Shown here: positions 24,229 through 33,042 of the stretch, piece after piece
Layout: each line of letters begins with the position of its first letter
Numbering within the stretch: the stretch's first letter is position 1
Assembly: GCA_964550895.1 (NCBI GenBank)
Contig: CAZKAP010000013.1
Coordinates: 1-64,000, forward strand
Length of the DNA: 64,000 bases
Direction: 5' to 3'
From: CAZKAP01 sp964550895
GTDB taxonomy: Bacteria > Bacteroidota > Bacteroidia > Flavobacteriales > Flavobacteriaceae
Program-made: the position numbers and the translations under genes
Notes under the pieces: model-generated
The model's database searches: none
What the model saw: the letters and a program-made list of their open reading frames with translations, nothing else
Told to the model about the DNA's origin: nothing

Positions 24229-26238
24229 ATGAAGTTCGAAGTCGTATCCGATTTTTCTCCTACGGGTGATCAGCCTCAGGCCATAGCAGAGCTGAGCAGC
24301 GGCATACGCCAAGGCGTAGAGCACCAGACCCTGCTCGGAGTGACGGGCTCCGGTAAGACGTTCACCATGGCCAACGTAGTGGCCGAGGTGCAGCGTCCCA
24401 CGCTGGTTCTGGCCCACAACAAGACCCTGGCCGCCCAGCTATACAGCGAATTCAAGCAGTTTTTCCCGAAGAATGCGGTGGAGTACTTCGTCTCCTATTA
24501 CGACTACTACCAGCCCGAGGCCTATATCCCGAGTAGCGGAACCTATATCGAAAAAGACCTCTCCATTAACGAAGACATCGAGAAGCTCAGGCTGAGCACG
24601 ACCTCCTCCCTGCTTTCCGGCCGCAGGGACGTGCTGGTGGTTGCGTCGGTCTCCTGTCTGTACGGCATCGGGAACCCGGTGGAATTCAAGAAAAACGTCA
24701 TCCGCATTCACAGGGATCAGCCGGTTTCCAGGACAAAGGTCATGCAACAACTGGTTCAGGCCCTGTATTCGAGAACCACGGCCGAATTCAGCCATGGCAG
24801 TTTCCGGATCAAAGGTGACGTTCTCGATGTCTTTCCGGGCTATGCCGACCTGGCCTATCGCATACACTTCTTCGGAGACGAGATCGAACTCATAGAGTCA
24901 TTTGACCCCAAGGACAACAGCATTCGATCGGAATTCGACACCCTGACGATTTATCCGGCCAATATTTTTGTGACCTCCAAGGACATTATGAACGACGCCA
25001 TTCGCCTCATCCAGGACGACCTGGTGAAACAGGTGGAATACTTCAGTCAGCTGGGCAGGCCCCTGGAGGCCAAACGCCTGGAGGAACGCACCAATTTCGA
25101 TCTGGAAATGATGCGTGAACTCGGCTATTGTTCAGGGATAGAGAACTATTCCCGCTACCTGGATGGCAGGGCACCCGGAACACGCCCCTTCTGCCTGCTG
25201 GACTACTTTCCTGACGACTACCTGATGCTGATCGACGAGAGTCACGTCACCATCCCGCAGGTACATGCCATGTATGGGGGCGACCGTTCCCGCAAGGAAA
25301 ACCTGGTGGAATACGGCTTCCGGCTTCCGGCCGCCCTGGACAATCGGCCCCTGAAATTCGAGGAATTCTCGGCCCTGCAGAACCAGGTGATCTACGTGAG
25401 CGCGACACCGGCCGATCACGAGTTGGGACTCAGTGAGGGGATTATCGTGGAGCAGCTGATCCGGCCCACCGGACTGCTGGACCCGGTTATCGAGATACGC
25501 CCGAGTAAGAATCAGGTAGATGACCTGATCGAGGAAATTCGAATTCGTTCGGAAAAAGACGAACGTACGCTGGTGACTACCCTGACCAAGCGCATGGCTG
25601 AAGAACTGACCAAGTACTTCACGCGCATCGGGGTGCGGTGCCGGTACATTCACAGCGATGTGGACACCCTGGAGCGAGTGGAAATCATGCAGGACCTTCG
25701 AAATGGTCTGTTCGACGTACTCATAGGCGTTAACCTGCTCAGGGAAGGGCTCGATCTGCCGGAGGTCTCGCTTGTCGCCATCCTCGATGCGGACAATGAA
25801 GGCTTCCTGAGGAGTAACCGTTCCCTTACTCAGACCGTCGGAAGGGCGGCCCGTCACCTCAGCGGAAAGGCCATCATGTATGCCGATACGATTACCGACA
25901 GCATGCAGAAGACCCTGGACGAGACCAATTATCGCCGGGGTAAGCAGCAGGAATACAATGAGAAGAACGGCATCGTGCCCAGAGCCCTGGAGAAGAAGAT
26001 CGAAAATTCGCTGGTCACCCGGCTTGACCGCAAGGTGGAGCAACTCAGGAAAGAAGCCGCCCAAAAAAGCAGGTCGACTCAGGAACCCGATCCCGACTAC
26101 ATGACCCCCGCGCAGATCGAAAAGCTCATCCGTTCCAAACGCAAGGAAATGGAATCCGCCGCCAAAGAACTCAATTTTATGGAAGCGGCGGCCCTCAGGG
26201 ACGAGATCAAGGCCCTACAGGAACTGCAGAAAAAATGA
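24229..26238 (+). CDS. uvrB: Excinuclease ABC subunit B
   Basis: The damage-verifying helicase of nucleotide excision repair (669 residues, full length). Visible: Walker A GVTGSGKTFTMANV, the beta-hairpin DYYQPEAYIP that inserts between DNA strands, DESH Walker B in LIDESHVTIPQ, helicase motifs LLREGLDLPEVSLVAILDAD and QTVGRAARH, and a C-terminal UVR domain (KEMESAAKELNFMEAAALRDEI) that contacts UvrC. uvrA and uvrC are not in the window. Probably monocistronic, with its own -7 element and an opposing gene downstream. Confidence 0.98.
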   Translation: MKFEVVSDFSPTGDQPQAIAELSSGIRQGVEHQTLLGVTGSGKTFTMANVVAEVQRPTLVLAHNKTLAAQLYSEFKQFFPKNAVEYFVSYYDYYQPEAYIPSSGTYIEKDLSINEDIEKLRLSTTSSLLSGRRDVLVVASVSCLYGIGNPVEFKKNVIRIHRDQPVSRTKVMQQLVQALYSRTTAEFSHGSFRIKGDVLDVFPGYADLAYRIHFFGDEIELIESFDPKDNSIRSEFDTLTIYPANIFVTSKDIMNDAIRLIQDDLVKQVEYFSQLGRPLEAKRLEERTNFDLEMMRELGYCSGIENYSRYLDGRAPGTRPFCLLDYFPDDYLMLIDESHVTIPQVHAMYGGDRSRKENLVEYGFRLPAALDNRPLKFEEFSALQNQVIYVSATPADHELGLSEGIIVEQLIRPTGLLDPVIEIRPSKNQVDDLIEEIRIRSEKDERTLVTTLTKRMAEELTKYFTRIGVRCRYIHSDVDTLERVEIMQDLRNGLFDVLIGVNLLREGLDLPEVSLVAILDADNEGFLRSNRSLTQTVGRAARHLSGKAIMYADTITDSMQKTLDETNYRRGKQQEYNEKNGIVPRALEKKIENSLVTRLDRKVEQLRKEAAQKSRSTQEPDPDYMTPAQIEKLIRSKRKEMESAAKELNFMEAAALRDEIKALQELQKK

Positions 26239-26270
26239 GGCGCCGTGCTCCTTGCGGAGACGACGCCTCA
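26230..26270 (-). terminator. Intrinsic terminator for hsp20
   Basis: TGAGGCG (26236-26242) and CGCCTCA (26264-26270) form a seven-base stem; on the minus strand it is followed directly by six Ts (26235-26230). The T-run lies inside the last codons of uvrB, so the two convergent genes share this region. Confidence 0.75.
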
Positions 26271-26298
26271 ATCCAATCAACAACCCTAACTCTATACT

Positions 26299-26727
26299 TT
26301 ACTTCAGACTGATCAGCCTTTTGGGCTTAGGCAGATTTTCTTCCCTTTTAGGTAGTCTGATGTGCAGGATGCCTTCCCTGTAATCCGCCTCAATCGCATC
26401 TTCATTCACGGTTTCGGGCAGCTGGAAGGTTCGTTCAAATGAACTCATGGAGAATTCCCGGCGGGTGTAGCGCTCGTTCTCTTCACTCTTTTCTTCTTCG
26501 TGCCGGGCCGAGAGTCGCAGCATATTCTTATCGACCTCGATCTCGATCTCTTCCTTGTTGAAGCCGGGAACAACGAGTTCCAGCATGAAATCGGCCTCGG
26601 TTTCCTTCACGTTAACAGCGGGTGCCGTGGTTTTTGGTGTCCAGTTGGTACCACCAAACCAGTCGGGACCCAGCAAATCGTTCACAATGGATGGGAACAT
26701 AAGCTGATTGCGTTGTACTAAAGTCAT
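26299..26727 (-). CDS. Small heat-shock protein, Hsp20/alpha-crystallin family
   Basis: A 142-residue ATP-independent holdase chaperone. The alpha-crystallin domain (about residues 37-130) shows ADFMLELVVPGFNKEEIEIEVD, an ERYTRREFSMSSFERTFQLPE central block and the conserved A-x-x-x-G-I-L motif as ADYREGILHIRLPK. The N-terminal arm (MTLVQRNQLMFPSIVNDLLG) is the usual flexible region. Expressed leftward and ended by the hairpin at 26230-26270. It is likely heat-inducible, but no known heat-shock operator is visible. Confidence 0.94.
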   Translation of the reverse strand: MTLVQRNQLMFPSIVNDLLGPDWFGGTNWTPKTTAPAVNVKETEADFMLELVVPGFNKEEIEIEVDKNMLRLSARHEEEKSEENERYTRREFSMSSFERTFQLPETVNEDAIEADYREGILHIRLPKREENLPKPKRLISLK

Positions 26728-26834
26728 GATGTTTACCTTTTTTGATTACATCCATACCAGGGCAAAGGATGTACCAAGTGTAAAACACTGTCAATATGGC
26801 GTAATACGCGGAAGGAAAGCTGCCTTATTGTCGC

Positions 26835-27236
26835 CTAATTGTAATGCGCGTGGAAAATCTGTACGATAACGTCTGCCGGAACTATGCGATCCGGATACTC
26901 ATGCATGACCTCGAGCAACTGCCGTATGGCCGAAACCGGGAGGCCCATGGCGAGTCCGTAGTTGTAAAGAGCCTCCACCTCGCTCGGATCCTGGTCCTCG
27001 TCTATATTCATCAGCATGAACAGCCGGTGGAACTGCACGAGTCGATCCGACAGGGATTGAAGTTTCAGGGTAGGCAAAGGCGACCGGACCAGGGACTCGA
27101 AAACGCTCTCGTCCACATCCAGCCTTCGGGAGATGGCCCGAAGAAAGTCCAGCTCCTTTTCATTCAACCGATTATCAATCCGGGCAAAATTGATAAGCTC
27201 GGACAGTATCGACAATTTTTCCTGATACGAACTCAT
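26835..27236 (-). CDS. TerB-like helical protein of unknown function
   Basis: A 133-residue, all-helical acidic protein. Its pattern (LINFARIDNRLNEKELDFLRAISRRLDVDE, then LFMLMNIDEDQDPSEVEALYNYGLAMGLP) resembles the TerB-like fold, in which acidic helix ends bind metal: DNRLNEKE and DEDQDPSE are matching positions in two repeats. In other Flavobacteriia similar proteins have been labelled excinuclease subunit B; no such domain exists here. Function unknown. Confidence 0.6.
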   Translation of the reverse strand: MSSYQEKLSILSELINFARIDNRLNEKELDFLRAISRRLDVDESVFESLVRSPLPTLKLQSLSDRLVQFHRLFMLMNIDEDQDPSEVEALYNYGLAMGLPVSAIRQLLEVMHEYPDRIVPADVIVQIFHAHYN

Positions 27237-27296
27237 AGCATTTTAAAGTTAGGCATTTGGGACAAGTACATAACAGTTTAGTTCGGTATTTGGTAT

Positions 27297-27323
27297 AAAA
27301 AAAGCCCGAAAAAATCGGGCTTT
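27297..27323 (-). terminator. Intrinsic terminator for the 27344-27751 gene
   Basis: AAAGCCCGA (27301-27309) and TCGGGCTTT (27315-27323) form a nine-base stem; on the minus strand it continues into a run of Ts (through 27297). It sits about 20 bases after the stop at 27344. Confidence 0.8.
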
Positions 27324-27343
27324 CAAACGGTTAAGGAAACTAA

Positions 27344-27751
27344 CTATCGCTGGAGTACAACGGGCATATAGTAGTATTTCTTCTTCTGCTCAGGGCGAAC
27401 ATTGAGCAGTTGCTTGCCGTGCAGTCGGCCTTCGACCAGTGTCCTCGCCCACTCCTTATCACCTTTCACATCCAGTACCACGATCTGGCTGTCGGAGTTA
27501 ATGACGAATTTCACCTTGACTTCAGCGTCACCGATCACTTCTTTACGAGGCATGCGAAGCAGGTCAGAAATCTGCATGTCCATAGTCGTCAGACGACTGG
27601 CTCTTTTGGATTCCATGATGTTCTTCAGGGAAACTTTTCCTTTTTTCTTTTCCACCTTCACTATAGAAGGTTTAACGGGGTCTTCGGAGGCGCGAACTAC
27701 CTCAGTGGCGAAAAAGGCCAGGACCAGGGTTAAAAGGGCAACATTTTTCAT
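27344..27751 (-). CDS. Exported protein of unknown function
   Basis: A 135-residue protein with a signal peptide (MKNVALLTLVLAFFATEVVRA, about 21 residues), then a Lys-rich linker (VKVEKKKGKVSLKN) and a C-terminal domain VKVKFVINSDSQIVVLDVKG...GRLHGKQL...YYMPVVLQR. The V-x-F-x-I...I-x-V-x-V...L spacing recalls TonB C-terminal-like domains found in many small Bacteroidota periplasmic proteins, but I cannot assign it. Monocistronic by appearance: a long AT-rich gap upstream and a clear terminator downstream. Confidence 0.75.
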   Translation of the reverse strand: MKNVALLTLVLAFFATEVVRASEDPVKPSIVKVEKKKGKVSLKNIMESKRASRLTTMDMQISDLLRMPRKEVIGDAEVKVKFVINSDSQIVVLDVKGDKEWARTLVEGRLHGKQLLNVRPEQKKKYYYMPVVLQR

Positions 27752-28114
27752 TTTTTCGTTTTTAATGGATGAATTGATATGTGTTACGTTTTTGTTGATT
27801 TGACAAAATAGCGGTTTATTTGATCTGGTATTTTGTTGTTTTTTCAGTTTTCACGCTGCAAAGAACAGAATATTTCAGCACACAAAACTTCATTTTTGGT
27901 CTTATTTAACTCAGAATTAATACTGCAATAACACTGCTGATATGCCTTTAAAAAAAAGGAGGCTGTCAATTTTTCATGAGAATTCCGCTATTATTGCGGA
28001 GCATTCTTTCCAGAGTTGTATTCGTGCGAAAAAACTTTACTTTTTAACAAAAATACTGAGGGATTGGACGGGCCTTCGTAAGCGGACAAAAACAGATTGT
28101 TTTATCCCATGCGA
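27752..28114. other. AT-rich intergenic region without a convincing gene
   Basis: About 360 bases separate the exported-protein gene from the sucC terminator. No reading frame with typical composition, RNA fold or repeat stands out. The left part must hold the minus-strand promoter of the 27344-27751 gene; a TATTTTG sequence (one base short of the -7 consensus) lies near 27810. A small RNA cannot be excluded. Confidence 0.5.
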
Positions 28115-28142
28115 CAAAAAAAGACCGCCCTGAAAGGCGGTC
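28115..28142 (-). terminator. Intrinsic terminator for sucC
   Basis: GACCGCC (28123-28129) and GGCGGTC (28136-28142) form a perfect seven-base stem with a six-base loop, followed on the minus strand by seven Ts. It begins 30 bases after the sucC stop. Confidence 0.85.
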
Positions 28143-28171
28143 AGTTGATCGTAAACCCAAGGTTCCGGTAT

Positions 28172-29371
28172 TTATATGTTTTCCAGCAGCTTCTTTACCT
28201 TGTCTGCCGCCTCCTTAAACTGAACGGCCGAGTGTACGGCAAGCCCGGAGCTATCGATGATATCCTTGGCTTCCTCCGCGTTGGTCCCCTGCAGTCGGAC
28301 GATGATGGGAACCTGTATCTGATCCCCCATGTTGCGATAGGCGTCCACCACGCCGTTGGCTACCCGGTCGCAACGGACAATTCCACCGAAGATGTTGATC
28401 AGTATGGCCTTGACATTGGAATCCTTGAGAATGATCCTAAAGGCCTCTTCCACGCGCCTCGCATCGGCCGTACCCCCGACGTCCAGGAAATTAGCGGGCT
28501 CGCCACCGGCCATTTTGATCAGATCCATGGTCGCCATGGCCAGGCCGGCGCCGTTTACCATACAACCCACATTACCGTCGAGATCCACATAATTCAGCCC
28601 CAGGGCCCTGGCCTCTACTTCGATCGGACTCTCCTCCCTTATGTCCCTCATTTCCGCATAGGCCTTCCTGCGGTACAGGGCATTGTCATCTATGGTCACC
28701 TTGGCATCTACTGCCAGTATCTTGTCGTCCGAAGTCTTAAGTACCGGATTAATCTCGAACAGGTTAGAGTCGCTCTCCTCGTAAGCCTTATACAGGGAAC
28801 TGACGAACTTGACCATTTCCTTAAAGGCCGTTCCCGACAGTCCCAGATTAAAGGCTATTCTTCGCGCCTGAAAGGGCAGCAGGCCAACGGAAGGATCCAC
28901 CTCTTCGGTGTATATCAGGTGCGGAGTCTTCTCGGCTACCTCTTCGATGTCCATGCCTCCCTCGGTCGAATACATAATCATATTGCGCGCCCTGGCTCGA
29001 TTGAGCAGCACGGACATGTAGAACTCGCGGGTCTCCGAATCTCCGGGATAATACACATCCTCGGCTATCAGAACCTGGTGTACTTTTTTGCCCTCCGCCG
29101 GGGTCTGGGGGGTGACCAGATTCATGCCGATGATGCTCTCCGCGATCTCTTCCACCTCCTTGAGATTCTTGGCGAGCTTTACACCCCCTCCCTTGCCTCG
29201 ACCGCCTGCATGGACCTGGGCCTTGATCACGTGCCAGCCGGTGCCGGTCTCCTGGGTCATCTGTTTGGCCGCGTCAACAGCCTCCTTGGGTGAGGTGGCC
29301 AGGATTCCGCGTTGTACCCGGACTCCAAACTGGGCGAGAATTTCCTTTCCTTGATATTCATGCAGGTTCAT
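28172..29371 (-). CDS. sucC: Succinate-CoA ligase beta subunit
   Basis: The ATP-grasp subunit (399 residues) of succinyl-CoA synthetase in the TCA cycle, which couples succinyl-CoA breakdown to ADP or GDP phosphorylation. Seen: MNLHEYQGKEILAQFGV start, GRGKGGGVKLA nucleotide loop, an acidic Mg site (NLFEINPVL, then DAKVTIDDNA), and the C-terminal CoA-ligase half with GGTADARRVEEAF and NIFGGIVRCDRVANGV. sucD is not adjacent. The start at 29371 is two codons inside the longest frame and is supported by an exact -7 element 23 bases upstream. Confidence 0.97.
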   Translation of the reverse strand: MNLHEYQGKEILAQFGVRVQRGILATSPKEAVDAAKQMTQETGTGWHVIKAQVHAGGRGKGGGVKLAKNLKEVEEIAESIIGMNLVTPQTPAEGKKVHQVLIAEDVYYPGDSETREFYMSVLLNRARARNMIMYSTEGGMDIEEVAEKTPHLIYTEEVDPSVGLLPFQARRIAFNLGLSGTAFKEMVKFVSSLYKAYEESDSNLFEINPVLKTSDDKILAVDAKVTIDDNALYRRKAYAEMRDIREESPIEVEARALGLNYVDLDGNVGCMVNGAGLAMATMDLIKMAGGEPANFLDVGGTADARRVEEAFRIILKDSNVKAILINIFGGIVRCDRVANGVVDAYRNMGDQIQVPIIVRLQGTNAEEAKDIIDSSGLAVHSAVQFKEAADKVKKLLENI

Positions 29372-29393
29372 GTACAAACGTATTTAGCTTCCG

Positions 29394-29401
29394 CAAAAAT
29401 A
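29394..29401 (-). promoter_or_regulatory. -7 promoter element TATTTTTG before sucC
   Basis: Exact minus-strand TAnnTTTG 23 bases before the sucC ATG, predicting a ~17-base leader. Confidence 0.6.
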
Positions 29402-29573
29402 GAAAACAGAAGGGGTAAATGGGCCCTGGTCAGGGAATATTTGGAAGTCCCGGCTACATATAGGATGCCGTAGGCTCAGATTTCACAAAAATTACGGATC
29501 TGTTGTATTTATTCGATTCTGGTCATCCTCTTGCCGCAAACCGCTAGATTGCGTCCTCTTATTTGTAAATGAC

Positions 29574-30818
29574 ATGATTTCAGATAAAGAACTCGGCATA
29601 TTAGCTGATACCTACGGGGCCCCTCTGTACGTCTATGACGGTGATGTGATCCGCAATCAATTCAGGAGGCTGGAATCCGCATTCAGCGGAGTGCCCTCCC
29701 TCAAACTGAATTTTGCTGCCAAGGCACTGTCCAATACGGCCATACTCCGGTGGATGAAGGAACTGGGCAGCGGCCTGGACACGGTATCCATACAAGAGGT
29801 CCGGCTCGGTGTCCGGGCAGGTTTCGACCCTTCCCAGATCATCTATACCCCGAACGGGGTTTCCCTGCGGGAAATCGAAGAGGCTGCGGGCATGGGCGTT
29901 CAAATCAATATAGATAATCTATCGGTCCTGGAGCAGTTCGGGCACGCCTATCCGGATATTCCGGTCTGTGTACGGATCAACCCGCATGTCATGGCCGGGG
30001 GAAACAGCAACATCTCTGTAGGCCACATCGATTCCAAGTTCGGCATCAGCATTCATCAGTTGCCTCATCTGGTTCGCATAGTCGAGCTTACCGGTATGTC
30101 GGTCAATGGCATCCACATGCATACCGGAAGTGACATCCTGGATATCGGAGTCTTCCTGCACGCGGCAGAAATCCTTTTCAATGCGGCCCTGGAGTTCGGA
30201 GAGCTGGAATTCATTGATTTTGGGAGCGGGTTTAAGGTGCCCTACGGCCCGAATGATCTCTCGACCGATATCGAAGAACTCGGAGAAAAGCTCACCGCGC
30301 GTTTCAACGAATTCTGCAGGGAATACGGCAGGGATCTAACCCTGGTTTTTGAACCCGGTAAATTTTTGGTGAGTGAGGCAGGGCAATTCGTTACCCGGGT
30401 GAATGTGGTGAAGCAGACCACCTCGACGGTATTTGCCAGCGTGGATAGCGGATTTAATCATTTGATCCGCCCCATGCTGTACGGCTCCAACCACCCGATA
30501 CGCAATATTTCCAATCCTTCCGGCAGGGAACGCTTCTATTCCGTAGTCGGATACATATGCGAAACCGATACCTTCGGCAGTAACCGGCGTATCGCAGAGA
30601 TATCAGAAGGCGACCTTCTGGCCTTCTCGAATGCCGGAGCGTACTGCTTCAGCATGGCCAGTAACTACAATTCGCGCTACCGCCCTGCCGAGGTTTTATG
30701 GACCCAGGGTCATGGCTACCTGATTCGGAAACGGGAGACCTTCGAGGACCTGATTCGGAATGAAGTCGCCTTCGACCCGAAGGAAATGCCCGATTTCGTG
30801 AGTGTCAAAAACGCCTGA
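29574..30818 (+). CDS. lysA: Diaminopimelate decarboxylase
   Basis: A PLP enzyme that decarboxylates meso-diaminopimelate to lysine. The 414 residues form an alanine-racemase-like barrel (about 20-285) plus a beta domain. Visible: NFAAKALSN with the PLP Lys, HMHTGSD (His stacking on PLP), EPGKFLV (phosphate/substrate) and VGYICETDTFG with the cross-subunit Cys/Asp pair, plus the late YNSRYRPAEVL. Probably single; divergent from sucC across a ~200-base gap. Works in the same pathway as dapD (2171). Confidence 0.95.
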   Translation: MISDKELGILADTYGAPLYVYDGDVIRNQFRRLESAFSGVPSLKLNFAAKALSNTAILRWMKELGSGLDTVSIQEVRLGVRAGFDPSQIIYTPNGVSLREIEEAAGMGVQINIDNLSVLEQFGHAYPDIPVCVRINPHVMAGGNSNISVGHIDSKFGISIHQLPHLVRIVELTGMSVNGIHMHTGSDILDIGVFLHAAEILFNAALEFGELEFIDFGSGFKVPYGPNDLSTDIEELGEKLTARFNEFCREYGRDLTLVFEPGKFLVSEAGQFVTRVNVVKQTTSTVFASVDSGFNHLIRPMLYGSNHPIRNISNPSGRERFYSVVGYICETDTFGSNRRIAEISEGDLLAFSNAGAYCFSMASNYNSRYRPAEVLWTQGHGYLIRKRETFEDLIRNEVAFDPKEMPDFVSVKNA

Positions 30819-30904
30819 TTCGATCACACGGATACCAGAAAAGGTAAGTATTCCGTTAGATATTACGACCATAGGGGTGAATCCCCTAAAATCTATTACG
30901 GATC

Positions 30905-31429
30905 ATGCAGCACAGAATCAGTCTTTTTGCCATCAGTATTCTCCTGATATCGAGCTCCATGCACGCCCAGGAAATCGAATGGATGAGTATGGAAACCGCA
31001 CTGGAAAAGGCCCGCACGGACGAGAGCCCCAAGAAACTCTTTATCGATGTGTACACCGACTGGTGCGGCTGGTGCAAAAGAATGGACCAGGTGACATTTT
31101 CCGACCCTGAGGTCGCAGCCTATATGTCCGAGCGCTTTTATATGGTCAAGTTCGACGGTGAGCAAAAGGAACCGGTTACTTTCAATGGTAAAACCTACAC
31201 ATACGTACCCCGGGGCCGCCGGGGGTACCATCAGCTGGCTGCTGCCCTAATGAATGGGCGCCTTTCCTACCCTACCGTAGTATTTATGAATGAGCAGCTG
31301 AACGTATTCGCTCCCGTACCCGGCTTTCGAAAGCCGAAAGAGTTCATGCAGGTCGCCCGCTATTTCGGAGAAGGGAACAATCTTCAGCCCAGAGGCCCGC
31401 AACCGGCCGATCCCCGATCGGATAAATAA
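30905..31429 (+). CDS. Exported thioredoxin-like protein
   Basis: A 174-residue periplasmic thioredoxin-fold protein. Signal peptide MQHRISLFAISILLISSSMHAQ; then a fold beginning KKLFIDVYTDWCGWCKRMD with a CGWC active site, the DPEVAAYMSERFYMVKFDGE block and a cis-Pro region YPTVVFM. This belongs to the DUF255/thioredoxin_7-like group rather than classical TrxA and probably reduces or folds envelope proteins. It converges with guaB, leaving two bases between the stops. Confidence 0.88.
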   Translation: MQHRISLFAISILLISSSMHAQEIEWMSMETALEKARTDESPKKLFIDVYTDWCGWCKRMDQVTFSDPEVAAYMSERFYMVKFDGEQKEPVTFNGKTYTYVPRGRRGYHQLAAALMNGRLSYPTVVFMNEQLNVFAPVPGFRKPKEFMQVARYFGEGNNLQPRGPQPADPRSDK

Positions 31430-31431
31430 GC

Positions 31432-32904
31432 TTATCGACTGTAATTGGGGGACTCCTTGGTGATGGTTACATCATGGGGGTGGCTCTCTCGTATGCCACT
31501 GGTTGTAATCTTGACAAAACGCGCGTGCTCCTGTAGTGCGGGTATGTCTTTGGCTCCGCAGTAGCCCATACCGGCCCGTAGCCCACCTATGAACATCTGC
31601 ATGCTTTCGAGCAGTTCGCCCTTGTAGGGCACGCGGCCAACGATGCCTTCCGGCACGAGTTTCTTGATGTCCTCTTCTACGTCCTGGAAGTAGCGGTCTT
31701 TGCTTCCGGCCTTCATGGCCTCTACCGAACCCATCCCTCTGTAGGATTTGAATTTTCGTCCCTCGTATATGATCGTCTCCCCGGGTGACTCCTTGGTTCC
31801 GGCCAGTAGTGATCCCAACATTACGGAGTCGGCACCGGCCGCGAGGGCCTTGGGTATGTCTCCGGTATAGCGTATTCCTCCGTCCGCTATCACAGGTACT
31901 CCACTCCCCCTTATCGCACTGGCCACATCGATAATGGCCGAGAGCTGGGGGTAACCGACACCCGCCACTACCCTTGTGGTACAAATGGAACCCGGGCCAA
32001 TACCGACTTTTACGGCATCCGCTCCGAGGTCGACCAGGTAACGGGCGGCATCGCTGGTGGCTATATTACCGACAACCACGTCCAATTCAGGAAACTGTGA
32101 TTTGAGATCCTTCAGTATTATGGAAACCCCCTGGCTATGACCGTGAGCGGTATCGACCACGATAGCATCTACTCCGGCGTTGATCAGTGCCTCCGCACGG
32201 TCCAGGGAATCACCGGCCACACCGACGGCAGCAGCCACCTTAAGTCTGCCGTACTGGTCCTTATTGGCTATGGGTTTTTGGGTGAGCTTGGTGATATCTC
32301 TGAAGGTGATCAGGCCGATGAGCTGACGCGAATCGTCAACGACCGGCAACTTTTCTATCTTAAACTCCTGCAGAATTTTTTCCGCCTCCTGCAACGTAGT
32401 TCCCACCTTGGCCGTTACCAGATTTTCGGAGGTCATCACCTCGCTAATCGGACGGTCGTCGTTCTTCTCGAACCTCAAGTCCCGGTTGGTAACAATACCG
32501 ATCAGTTCCCCCCTGGCATCTACAATGGGGATCCCACCGATGCTGTGCTCCCGCATGCTGTCCTTGGCGTGGCGCACCAGGGCGTCCTTTGGTAGTGTAA
32601 CGGGGTCCATGATCATCCCGCTTTCCGCGCGCTTGACCCTGCGAACTTTCATCGCCTGCTGCTCAATGGTCATATTTTTGTGTAGCACGCCGATACCGCC
32701 CTCCTGAGCCATGGCGATGGCCATGCGAGATTCGGTTACCGTGTCCATGGCAGCGGAAACGACCGGGGCATTCAGGCCTATGTTACGGGTAAAACGGCTT
32801 CGTATATCTACTTCCCTGGGCAGAACCTGGGAGTAAGCGGGAACCAGCAGCACATCGTCGTAGGTGAGTCCCTCGCCGACGATCTTCGGGGATTGGGAAA
32901 TCAT
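31432..32904 (-). CDS. guaB: IMP dehydrogenase
   Basis: Oxidises IMP to XMP with NAD, the committed step of guanine nucleotide synthesis. The 490-residue protein has a TIM-barrel with two CBS domains inserted (about 95-215, MTSENLVTAKVGTTLQEA and the following repeat), the catalytic loop GIGPGSICTTR with the active-site Cys, and the flap GRVPYKGE with its conserved Arg. Typical family start MISQSPKIVGEGLTYDDVLLVP. Its -7 element is exact (32928-32935). Downstream of hmgL on the same strand but with a 138-base gap. Confidence 0.98.
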   Translation of the reverse strand: MISQSPKIVGEGLTYDDVLLVPAYSQVLPREVDIRSRFTRNIGLNAPVVSAAMDTVTESRMAIAMAQEGGIGVLHKNMTIEQQAMKVRRVKRAESGMIMDPVTLPKDALVRHAKDSMREHSIGGIPIVDARGELIGIVTNRDLRFEKNDDRPISEVMTSENLVTAKVGTTLQEAEKILQEFKIEKLPVVDDSRQLIGLITFRDITKLTQKPIANKDQYGRLKVAAAVGVAGDSLDRAEALINAGVDAIVVDTAHGHSQGVSIILKDLKSQFPELDVVVGNIATSDAARYLVDLGADAVKVGIGPGSICTTRVVAGVGYPQLSAIIDVASAIRGSGVPVIADGGIRYTGDIPKALAAGADSVMLGSLLAGTKESPGETIIYEGRKFKSYRGMGSVEAMKAGSKDRYFQDVEEDIKKLVPEGIVGRVPYKGELLESMQMFIGGLRAGMGYCGAKDIPALQEHARFVKITTSGIRESHPHDVTITKESPNYSR

Positions 32905-32927
32905 GGCAATTAAAAATTAATTGCACG

Positions 32928-32935
32928 CAAAAGTA
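32928..32935 (-). promoter_or_regulatory. -7 promoter element TACTTTTG before guaB
   Basis: Exact minus-strand TAnnTTTG 24 bases before the guaB ATG. Confidence 0.6.
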
Positions 32936-33042
32936 CAATTATTAAATCAGAATATTCAGCTGTAAATCAATCGAATCTGCAGCTGACTAAATGGGTAGGA
33001 AATGGGGGTACTTCCTTACGCAGTCGCCGCGAAAAAAGCCCG

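Noticed and set aside
26835..27236. Excinuclease ABC subunit B label seen for similar small proteins
   Set aside because: The protein has no helicase or UVR motif; true uvrB lies at 24229-26238.
28097..29293. Long frame opposite sucC (398 codons)
   Set aside because: Fully antisense to a well-supported sucC and without family features; a consequence of high GC.
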